A stretch of DNA of 64,000 bases from Pterobdella sp. o SKG-2022 (Eukaryota > Annelida > Clitellata > Hirudinida > Piscicolidae). Both the position numbers and the translations under genes were made by a program. The stretch is taken from contig OZ038321.1 of the NCBI GenBank assembly GCA_964035795.1, forward strand, positions 18,293,209-18,357,208, in the 5' to 3' direction. Shown in pieces: positions 56,601 through 64,000 of the stretch. The notes beneath the pieces were generated by a model. The model saw only the letters and a program-made list of their open reading frames with translations. It did no database searches and was not told where the DNA came from. Position 1 is the stretch's first letter. Each line of letters starts with the position of its first letter.

Positions 56601-57270
56601 TGTAAGATACTCTTACGAAAAGCTTCGTGTATTAAGTGTCTTAATAAACCCTAGTGTTTGTTTCTATTATATTGATTTCCGGCTATTCTACGTCAACACT
56701 ACATCACTGGAGCAACTTTATTAAATACACATTCAAAGCTACAACTTCGTAATATAATTTCCACCATCTTTATTTTAAGTGATAAAACGGTCTTTCGAAA
56801 TCATACCTTAAAAATTCTAAAGCAATGCTGAAACGGATTCGTTGCCGACAGCAGGGACCTGCTCAAATTATTTGTACCTACCTACTTTCTCAAGGTGCTT
56901 TTGTTGTTTTATAGATAGTCATTTTTTGTGTTCAATTGTAGATTGTTTGCTATCAATTTAAACTTTCATATTCATTTTTTAGTTTATACTAGGCTTTAAA
57001 AAAGTTTCGTCGTTTCAAAAAATAAATAATTCAGTTTTTTAATTTCTATTTTAAAGGATAAATTTTTTGTAGATTACAAAAGTTTTACATAAATTTCTTG
57101 GTTTTCTGTTTTAACTTATACTTTGTAAATCAATCATTTCTTAATAATCTTAAACTGTGGAACAAAAATTTTAACTTTATCAAATATTTTTTTGCAGTTT
57201 CGAAAAGGCTTTGAAGAACATAAGGCTGGCAATAAACTCGTGCGTCACAATAGATACCGATATTAATTAA
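44612..57270 (+). CDS. HECTD3: HECT-type E3 ubiquitin ligase with APC10/DOC domain, HECTD3 orthologue
   Basis: 28 exons, GT-AG, phases all consistent, 877 residues (human 861): 44612-44653, 44844-44901, 44993-45044, 45142-45199, 48284-48361, 48429-48667, 48767-49175, 49403-49512, 49767-49883, 50126-50208, 50423-50478, 50805-50836, 51105-51195, 51982-52058, 52227-52326, 53042-53073, 53146-53210, 53378-53481, 54009-54131, 54418-54504, 54665-54753, 55062-55173, 55405-55471, 55754-55816, 55958-55995, 56214-56320, 56823-56894, 57198-57270. The N-terminus has LLAKIRFLEDC, like human LLGRVRFL. DOC domain about 310-435 (SFPVAVLVSGG-type strand near exon 9; YLEIIKIAFKIG). HECT region from about 535: ENQWWYCKFKMEGISDQGGG, LSEELCPS, GFFWRQLLG, EEFDAYF-like block and, in the C-lobe, LPTAGTCSNYLYLP, where the Cys (codon 56860-56862, residue 843) is the predicted thioester site. 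The protein accepts ubiquitin from an E2 and passes it to substrates. Residues 215-290 hold a Pro/Ser/Asn-rich insert absent in mammals. Confidence 0.94.
45460..48150 (-). mobile_element. LINE with endonuclease, RT and PHD-like zinc finger, in HECTD3 intron 4 (antisense)
   Basis: Minus-strand order: endonuclease fragment (EDFNGHIGKEVDGFEGVHGG, about 48050), long linker, RT with MKNGKASGPTE, QFGFMPCRSTVDTIFILKRM, CFVDLKKAFDRVPRKV, VGVHQESVLSPFLFSIV and YADD (near 46460), then a Cys/His-rich segment CSVCGKRAKI...CKTCKKWVHAQC...CKVC (46098-46376), then post-RT blocks (LRWLGHVVRKRDEN, GRGRPRLAWKNMM). About 2.7 kb from endonuclease to C-terminus, so it is close to full length in coding terms, but split by stops and frameshifts. 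It is the same lineage as the element at 62215-63983. Confidence 0.88.
51523..51642 (+). repeat. Intronic repeat copy 1 (HECTD3 intron 13)
   Basis: Shares long identical blocks with 52594-52715, including GTTGAGTAAATGAAATGTTG and TTATCAATT. Roughly 80-85 percent identical by eye over 120 bp. Confidence 0.8.
52594..52715 (+). repeat. Intronic repeat copy 2 (HECTD3 intron 15)
   Basis: Same orientation as copy 1, about 1.07 kb downstream, with exons 14 and 15 between them. Either a partial tandem duplication of intron sequence or two insertions of one repeat. Confidence 0.8.
56503..56676. repeat. Long palindrome (MITE-like) in HECTD3 intron 26
   Basis: Left arm includes CTTAATACACGAAGCTTTTCG (56543-56563 region), matched exactly by CGAAAAGCTTCGTGTATTAA (56616 on). 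A second exact pair is ACATTATCTAGTGT (56573) with ACACTAGATAATGT (56590). Outer ends ATCAATATAATA and TATTATATTGAT also pair. A 174-bp near-perfect fold-back. Confidence 0.85.
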
Positions 57271-58172
57271 ATTTTTAGAGATTTTAAATTCTTTTTGTTC
57301 ATATTATCTTGATGCAAACTAGGCTTTCTTATTTGTACGGTGACTGTTCAATATAGAATATAAATGATTTTAAATATATAATTTATTTTAAAAAACTTAA
57401 TTATTTTGAATGTTGATTTTAATGCTGAAACGATATCAATTTTGTTAGCTAGGACAACTTTTAAAAAAATAAAAATTTCAAAAAGTTATGTGTGTATTAA
57501 ACATTGAATAATTGTTTCGCTGTGATGATCATACAAGTCGCAGGTGAAAAGTCTTCAATTTCACGTTGCATGCTACAGCACTTTTCTCTTTCATCATTGT
57601 GTAATTCGTTGAACCAACCAAAAAAAATTGAATATGGCACGAATAAAGTGTTGGTAAATATTGTGAATTTCTTTTATACTTTACATTAAAGAACAAAAAA
57701 AGATTATTTAAGATTTTTCCTAAAATTACTTCATCAATTATAAATAAAACATTACTGTTTTCAAAAATATTTTCCTGGAAATGCTTGTGCATAGGTCATG
57801 TAGTATGAATATACCAATAATACTCTTATAAAGATTCTATGCTTTTTAATTTTCCGAGATGTTTCTTTAAAAGTTGTTTTTTTCTAATATCTGAGAAAAT
57901 TATTTAAATATTGATATATATAGATTATGAGCACAGTTTTAGTTTAAATGTTCATATTCAAGATTTCTCGTCAATTATTCAAGTAAGTTTGAACTCGAGA
58001 TACGCTGACAAAAAGAATATAAATATACATTAAAAAATTGAACTTAAAGTTTAATATAGTTCCACCAAACTGCTTAAAATAAAAAAACAACGGATTCAAC
58101 AGGAACTGATCCTAATGATAAAACCTTGCAGAAATAATTAGAAGTATTTGAGGTTGTAACGGGTATTTTTAA
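57271..58172. other. 3' flank of HECTD3, AT-rich
   Basis: No coding or RNA feature seen. Presumably includes the HECTD3 3' UTR (AATATAAA-like signals around 57355). Confidence 0.45.
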
Positions 58173-58338
58173 TGTAATGGGGTATTTATAAAGTGCTTTT
58201 CTTATAGATCAAAGCGCTTGCTACAAATTTAATGTAGCGAAAACACAATAAGGAACAAGTGCTAATTGTGGCCATGCGGGATCGAACTCGGTAATTTTAG
58301 ACAATTATTCCAATGATCTACCTCCGAGCAATAGGGGT
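58173..58338 (-). mobile_element. tRNA-derived SINE, body type B (copy 4)
   Basis: Minus orientation. The head is degraded (B box CGAGTTCGATCCCGC) and is followed by a body with TTTCGCTACATTAAATTTGT and the AGCACTTTATAAATACCCC end. More diverged than copy 2. Confidence 0.82.
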
Positions 58339-58466
58339 CGATGCTCAAGTAAATTCCACCTGATCATATTATCTAAGGGATTCGTGAACTGTGTGTTGCC
58401 TTTTATAAGGCCTCAACAACGCGAGTTTTTTATCGAAAACACTCGCATATTGAAAAGCTTCGTATT

Positions 58467-58488
58467 ATAATAATAATAATAATTATTA
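58467..58488 (+). repeat. AAT microsatellite next to a palindrome core
   Basis: ATAATAATAATAATTATTA directly after GAAAAGCTTCGTATT, which matches the core of the HECTD3 intron palindrome. Confidence 0.7.
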
Positions 58489-58499
58489 GTGTTTATAGG

Positions 58500-59988
58500 C
58501 CTTCTTAAATTTCAGGAAACTATACAAAAGTTAAATACTATTATTTCTATAACAGGCTTTTATGAACATTTCAACTTTTTCACACATTCTTTATCAAATC
58601 AATAATAAACTTGATAATTTTATCGAATGATGAACACAGATTCAAAAAAAAAAGCGAGGCTGAGGATAAAAGGTGTCCTACCGGTTTTTGGTGCAAGTAA
58701 ATGAAAAAGTCAAGCAAGGCACTAACTATTATTTTCGCCTATCAAAGTTACTTATTAGTTTCACCATCGAAACGGTGTTTAAGTTTAAATAAATTGCATT
58801 AAAAAAGTTTTTGTTTGAAAAACACAAAAATAAAATGTTAAAAATACATTTTAAGAATTTCATATTAAATGAGTCATCAAACAATAACAAAGATACCAAA
58901 AAATGCACGAGTGACAGTTTTGGATAATATACAGTAAAAGTTAAAAGCATTTGTTTAATACAAAAAATAGGCTAACATACGACCAATGATACTCAAAGAT
59001 TCATAAGCCATTGAAATATGGAAAACTTCTATAGAAAAAGAATCTAGTTACAAAAATTGAAAGAAAGTTTTCAAAGTGGTGAGCTTATGTGGAAAATCGG
59101 AAAACAATCCGTTCAGTGGACAAAAAAGCGCTAGAAATCTTTAATAAATTACTGAAATTGAGTGTTTAACATTCAAATTAACTTTGCAAGTAAGATTGTA
59201 CAATAAAATAGAATGAACATTGTGATTTTTCACTAGCTACAATAAAATAAGTATGTTTAAGAACACTATAAAATTTACTAAAATCAAAGCTTTTCGTTAA
59301 AAAAGTAAAATTTCGAAGTAACAGAAAAACACTAAAAACACCGCTTATTTATACGTTATTACGGATAAAGTTGAATTTGAAGTTATTAACAAACATATTT
59401 ATAAAATAAGACCAATAATTGACCAAAAAAGCATTTTTTTTTTTACTACCACGCCGCTCTGTTTTGAAAACAACGTTGGAAAAATGAAACCACAAGTTTG
59501 AAGAACTAAAAAAGAACAATAAAATAAAAAGTTTTGTGATTTGATAGTTTTAAAATAATATTTTCATTTCATGGAAAACTCAACTTGAAATACTTCATAA
59601 TTAATTTCACTGGCACATTTCTAACCACATAGAGAAAGAGAAGCGGTAATTACTTAAATTTTTGCAAATTTTTGAAAGTTTATTTCTTTAAACTTTCTAT
59701 AAAGCTGATTGGTAGAAAAAAAAAAAAAAACTAAAAATTGTAGCTAAATTTGAAAAATAACTTCAGTTTTCAACGTTTTTTTTTGTGCATTTCTAACATC
59801 TTATTCAACAACTTTATCATTAATATGTCATTTCTTCTTGAGAAGGTTCTCCAATGATAATGAATGTTTCTGATAACTTCACAAGCACTTAATTCTAATC
59901 AGGTAGCCAAAGCTAAATTTTATTAGTAAAACATATTCAATTGATAAATGTGTGTCGTTTTTGTACTAGGACGAGCCCAGCTATTTTT
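58500..59988. other. AT-rich intergenic with repeat fragment
   Basis: At 59229-59330 a fragment (TTTTTCACTAGCTACAATAA ... AAGCTTTTCGTTAAAAAAGT) resembles both the inverted element at 12220-12370 and the CGAAGCTTTTCG repeats. No gene seen. Confidence 0.5.
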
Positions 59989-60168
59989 TGGCCCGTATAG
60001 CTCAATGGTTGAGCATTAGACTAATTATCTAAAGTTACCGTGTTCGATCCCACTTGAGCCGACAATTAGTACCTGTTCCACAGTGTGTTTTCGCTACATT
60101 AAATTTGTAGCAAGCGCTTTGACTTAAGAGTAAAAGCGCTTTATAAATACCGCATTACAATTACAATA
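59989..60168 (+). mobile_element. tRNA-derived SINE, body type B (copy 5), best preserved tRNA head
   Basis: Head GGCCCGTATAGCTCAATGG (A box), an anticodon-like stem TTAGA-CTAATTA-TCTAA whose loop would present AAT (Ile), B box GTGTTCGATCCC, 3' acceptor-like GAGCC. The body runs from about 60064 to 60168: TTTTCGCTACATTAAATTTG, AGCAAGCGCTTT, then AAGCGCTTTATAAATACCGC. The match to tRNA-Ile(AAT) start GGCCCGTTAGCTCAG supports a tRNA-Ile origin. Confidence 0.9.
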
Positions 60169-60198
60169 GGAATAATACTTCAGAACACCAGTAAGCTT

Positions 60199-60242
60199 AT
60201 TAAGATACGAAGCTTTTCGTTAACAACGTAACATTTTCAAGT
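60199..60242 (+). repeat. CGAAGCTTTTCG repeat fragment
   Basis: ACGAAGCTTTTCGTTAACAA followed by CGTAACATTTTCAAG, shared in part with the palindromes at 56503 and 12254. About 30 bp after the SINE. Confidence 0.55.
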
Positions 60243-60782
60243 ATGAGAAACATACATCATTTTATGGTTTGGCTTTTGAAAAAATCAATTAAAATAGGTT
60301 AAGTTATTTATTATGTTATTTTTTATTCTATTCATGGGCTATTTTTGTTAAGTTTTTCTATTGAAAGTTTGTAATAGAAGGTAGTAGTTCAATTATTTCA
60401 ATAATTTTTTAATCAGTTAAGAGTATTAAATTTGCATAATTTTTAACTTCGCCAAAAATAAATAAACCTGACTAATATTAAACGCTTGTGGTATTCAGTG
60501 TGGTTAACTTCGTTTCTTTGGTGCTCAGGTGATTTTTAATAATACGCTTTTAGTGGGACAACGTTTATATGATAAGTGAAATACGAAATTTCTAATTTAT
60601 TTTATAGTGAATTTTTTTTTTACGATAAATTTATATATTTTTTGTTTCAAGGTAATCATGTAGTTGCTAAACTAATTAAATAATTTTGAAGTTTATACAA
60701 AATTTTAATTTACTAAAAATGAGTACTGCTGATGAATTTGTTAAAACTTTCAAACAATTTTAGACAACAGAACAGGTTCAAC

Positions 60783-60909
60783 ATGGCAACTGCTCCTCCA
60801 TTCACAACTGAAGGATATCCATACCAAAATCCCCCTTCCTATCAAAGTCAATATCCTCAAGCTCATGCAAATCAAGGGTTTAATGACCCATCTCACAATA
60901 TCAACCAAG
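60783..60909 (+). CDS. First coding exon of a Pro/Tyr/Gln-rich protein
   Basis: ATG at 60783 starts MATAPPFTTEGYPYQNPPSY, rich in Pro, Tyr and Gln with a PPSY motif that could bind WW domains. The exon ends at a donor (CAAG|GTACTA) after 60909 in phase 1. An acceptor-like CAATTTTAG at 60755-60763 suggests the exon begins at 60764 with a short 5' leader. Such N-termini occur in phospholipid scramblases, TMBIM/Lifeguard proteins and other membrane proteins, but the following exons are not visible before 64000, so the family stays open. Confidence 0.55.
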
Positions 60910-61739
60910 GTACTAAACAAAATATGAAAATTTTGAGTTTTTTAATTTTAATTATTTGTTAGATATGCCATTGTATACATTTTTTTTTCTTAAATGATAT
61001 ATTTTAAAAAGTAAGTTAATATGAACATTGAGGCAGTTTTTTCTCATTAAATAATCAATCACTTTGTTCGTAGTAATATTTCAAAAATAAAACAAAACCA
61101 AAATATTGAGAATGTGAGTTACTTTGAAAAATTTTTTCAAAAGTTTTAGATATAATTACTATGAAGCCCATCAAGGGGAAGAGAGTAATTAGTTATTTTA
61201 TAACTATTGGAAATTTCATAATTATTTATTGAGATAAATGTTGGTAGTTACTAAGGAGTGAAGAAGTTGATCAAATTTTAATATTTCATAAAACTGAAGC
61301 TTCAAATTGCTGTTTTTAATTCTGTGTCTATTTTGTTGGATTTCAAAAACATTCGAGTTTAAAGTTAGATGAAATTTTTATCAATATTTGTTTCCAGGCA
61401 AAAAGAAATTTTATCACAATTATTAAAAGGTTTTGAGGGCTAACCTTTGCAACTCTAGAAACTACTTTAACACAATAGCACAAAGTATAATTAAATTTTA
61501 CCAGTAAAACATCAAATTATGAGGATTTATAAGAGCATGTAGAGAAAATTTTTATTTAGCTAAAATTTTTAATAAGTAAAACCTTGTCATAATTCATTAA
61601 TTAAATTCAAAAATAACTTAAAATAAACTCGCTTTAAAAAAGCTGCCCAAGTAAATAGTCAGAGTAGAAAGATATAGGATAGAAAGACTTGATTCATACT
61701 GTACAAAGTGTAAATTGTTAAATAGATACTATTATTTCA
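60910..61739. other. Intron of the 60783 gene, AT-rich
   Basis: Nothing recognised apart from A/T-rich sequence, up to the antisense LINE relic. Confidence 0.45.
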
Positions 61740-62205
61740 TCTTTGTTCAGAATTTTTTCAAGAAAATTTATTAGAAAGGGTCTGTCCACAGTATCAAAGG
61801 CTTGGCTAAGGTCGATACCAAGGATATATTAATCTTCATTCCTGTACATCAGAGCTTCAGCTATATCCCATTTATGAGACCAGACTATGTCTTTTGTGCT
61901 TCTTCCATTTCTGAATCCACTTTGATAAGAACCGATGTATTCTTACGTTTTTTTGCGTATATGATTCATAGTAATGTTCGATAATACTTTTTGAATACTA
62001 TTCAGCAGAGTGAAGCTTGTAAGTTGTTTTTTCGATTTACATCGTTTTGTACAGTGGCTAATATTTCACTAACAATAAAACTATCTTCTTGAATTTAATT
62101 TTCTACTATTAAGTTTAATATTCTTGATACTTCTTTTATTAGTTTTTCTTCACTCATCTGCACCTTTAGCCTTGTTATTATTTAGTTTACTTATAGCTGT
62201 AATGA
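61740..62205 (-). mobile_element. Antisense LINE reverse transcriptase relic
   Basis: The minus strand reads ALSKLNNNKAKGADE near 62180 and then, after broken sequence, SYQSGFRNGRSTKDIVWSHK and ILGIDLSQAFDTVDRPFLIN with an in-frame stop just before it. This is the RT block from motif 0 to motif A. It differs from the other LINEs in the window (GIDLS.AFDT rather than FVDLEKAFDRVP). Confidence 0.8.
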
Positions 62206-62214
62206 TTTATATAA

Positions 62215-63983
62215 CTTGGCCAGGCGGATGGACAGTCATAACCGTGATGTAATAGGTGATAAATGTGTCAGAAATGATGCTGGTGAACTCACTTTAAGTG
62301 ATTCCCAAAAATGAATGCCTGGGTTGAACATCATAAAAGGCTATCAAGTTTTGAGTTCGATTGGGCTAGCGAGTCTCTTTTGTTTCACCGATCCTTGGCC
62401 CTCCTCCTTATGTCACACTGACACAGGTCAGTGATGCCATTAAGAAAATGAAGTGTCGCAAAACAGCAGGACCTTCTGGCATAATTGCCGAAATGTTAAA
62501 GGCGTCTGGTTCTGTAGGTTTAGAAGTATTGGCCCACCTCATGAAATCAGTTATTGCTGAAGGTGTTGTTCCTGCTGATTGGCGTGATAGCATCATTGTA
62601 AACCTCTACAAAGGTAAGGGGGATGCTTTGGATCGAGGAAATTATAAAGGTCTCAAGCTGACAGATCATGTGATGAAGCTTGTTGAGCACGTCTTAAAGC
62701 GACGAATCAGTAAGATGGTGGATATTGATGAGATGCAGTTTGGCTTCGTTTCTGGTAGAAGCGCCACTGATGCAGTTTTTATTGTTTGTCAGTTGCAGGA
62801 AAAATGTCTAGCCGTCAAAAGCCACTCTTTTGTTTTCGTCGATTTAGAGAAGGCCTTTAATCGAGTTCCGCGCAAAGTGATTTGGTGGGCAATGAGAAAG
62901 CTTGTGGTTGAAGAATGGGCTGTCCGTGTAGTTCAGAGCAGGTATATTGGAGCAAAAAGTCGAGTACGCATTAATAACCAGCTCAGCGATGAGTTTGGTG
63001 TAAATGTTGGTGTACATCAAGGATCTGTATTGAGTTCTTTACTTTTTATTCTTGTTTTGGAAGCTTTGTCTAGAGAGTTAAGAACCGGTGTTTCTTGGGA
63101 ACTTTTATATGCTGATGACCTGGTTTTGATCTCAGAATCGCTAGACGATTGTATATCTAAATTTGAAAAATGGAAACTGGAAATAGAAAGTAAAGGATTG
63201 CGAGTGAACTCCAAAAAAACAAAATTCATGTTATACGGTTCTGAAAACTTGAGGGATTCTGGAGCTTTTCCTTGCAGTGTATGCCGCAAAGGTGTTGGCG
63301 TCAACTCAGTTTTTTGCTCGTCATGCTCTCATTGGGTTCACAAAAGATGTAGTGGTTTGACTGGAAGACTGAAGGATCGGGCTTACGTATGTCCTCGCTG
63401 TCTCAATTTAGTGCCACCTTTGGATTATAGGCCTATCAAAGAGGTTATTGTTGGTAAAGCCACAATGGATGTAGAACCGAAGTTTTGCTACCTTGGTGAT
63501 ATGTTTTGTGCAGGTGGAGGTTGTGAACTGGCAGTTATCAACAGATGTTTAGTTGCCTGGGGTAAATTTAAAAAACTGTTGCCCATATTGACCTCTAAAC
63601 ACATCACCTTGGAACTTCGTGGCAAATTATACACACCTTGTGTGCGTTCTGCCTTGTTATATGGCAGTGAAAACTGGGCTCCAACAGTTGCTGTTTTGCA
63701 AAGGCTACAGCGCAATGATAGGTCTATGATCCGCTGGATATGTGGCGTTAAGCCAAAGGATAGAAGTCCATCATCAGTTTTCCTCACAAAACTCAAAATC
63801 CCAGACATAAGGACGCTGCTACAGAGCCGTCGTCTTCGCTGGTATGGTCACGTGAGACGTTCGTCCATGTGTATCAAAGACGGGCTCAAACTTCCTTTGC
63901 CTCAAGGTCGTTACCGTGGTAGACCAGCAAAAACTTGGTTGAGTTGTGTTGAAAAGGATATGGAATCCTATGGCCTGGAAAAT
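62215..63983 (+). mobile_element. 5'-truncated LINE with RT and PHD-like zinc finger, running into the gap
   Basis: Starts about 62215 with MDSHNRDVIGDKCVRNDAGE and then two frameshifts (about 62310 and 62390); from 62370 the frame is intact to the N run. It immediately follows the antisense RT relic, so one LINE probably inserted beside or into another. Same lineage as 45460-48150. Confidence 0.9.
62370..63983 (+). CDS. LINE ORF2 C-terminal 538 codons: RT, PHD-like finger, post-RT domain
   Basis: No stop over 1,614 bases; open at the right because the assembly gap begins at 63984. Domains: RT from MKCRKTAGPSGIIAEMLKAS, QFGFVSGRSATDAVFIVCQL, FVFVDLEKAFNRVPRKVIWW, VGVHQGSVLSSLLFILVLEA to YADD (codons 63108-63119). 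Then a Cys/His cluster CSVCRKGVGVNSVFCSSCSH, WVHKRC, CPRC at about 63265-63400, spaced like a PHD/C4HC3 finger. Then FCYLGDMFCAGGGCE, LLYGSENWAP, RWICGVKPKDR, RLRWYGHVRR and RGRPAKTWLSCVEKDM. The RT motifs are unbroken (FVDLEKAF and YADD with all catalytic Asp), so this copy is relatively young, although it lacks the 5' endonuclease and the upstream frame is shifted. Confidence 0.88.
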
Positions 63984-64000
63984 NNNNNNNNNNNNNNNNN
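63984..64000. other. Assembly gap (N)
   Basis: Seventeen N at the right edge interrupt the LINE frame. Confidence 0.99.

Noticed and set aside
60719..60763. Upstream ATG with 14 codons before the 60783 exon
   Set aside because: Ends in TTTTAG, which reads better as a splice acceptor than as a uORF end; it may lie in an intron.
62408..63808. Minus-strand frames between 62.4 and 63.8 kb
   Set aside because: Shadows of the 538-codon plus-strand LINE frame.

Overview
This window looks like nuclear DNA of an AT-rich invertebrate animal. The evidence is GT-AG introns, a complete receptor-regulated Smad, other animal-type genes, tRNA-derived SINEs and several LINE lineages. The near-invariant Smad start and the retroelement mix make a cnidarian, perhaps a hydrozoan, my best guess, but that is inference. 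All gene calls were made by reading translations against remembered families and by checking that every splice junction keeps the reading frame. No alignment or database search was run.

Layout. 1-0.93 kb: 3' end of an unrecognised gene on +. 1.9-10.5 kb: transposon-rich block with a dead RTE-like LINE, an L2/CR1/jockey-like LINE tail, a SINE, an A/C-rich LINE and a second SINE inserted beside an RT relic. 11.7-14.3 kb (-): GNPNAT1-like glucosamine-6-phosphate N-acetyltransferase. 14.85-21.5 kb (+): BMP-type Smad1/5, 7 exons, with an antisense Penelope-like element in intron 1 and a SINE in intron 3. 23.3-30.7 kb (-): secreted carbonic anhydrase-related protein of the CA10/CA11 type, 9 exons. 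30.7-37.1 kb: intergenic, with LINE relics. 37.15-39.84 kb (+): SLAIN-like microtubule-associated protein, 8 exons. 40.75-42.70 kb (-): SUGT1/SGT1 co-chaperone, 10 exons, with a tRNA-Asn gene in an intron. 44.6-57.3 kb (+): HECTD3-type E3 ubiquitin ligase, 28 exons, 877 codons, with an antisense LINE in intron 4. 57.3-64 kb: SINEs, palindromic repeats, a first coding exon of a proline/tyrosine-rich protein, an antisense LINE relic, and a LINE whose ORF stays open into the terminal run of N.

The host genes do not form one pathway. GNPNAT1 and Smad are divergent with 559 bp between start codons. SLAIN-like and SUGT1 converge. SUGT1 and HECTD3 are divergent about 1.9 kb apart. The most distinctive material is in the repeats: one tRNA head joined to two different SINE bodies, one of which resembles the 3' end of the L2-like LINE; a Penelope-like element bounded by nearly identical 180-bp inverted repeats although its genes are decayed; a LINE lineage with a PHD-like zinc finger after the RT; and palindromes sharing a CGAAGCTTTTCG core.
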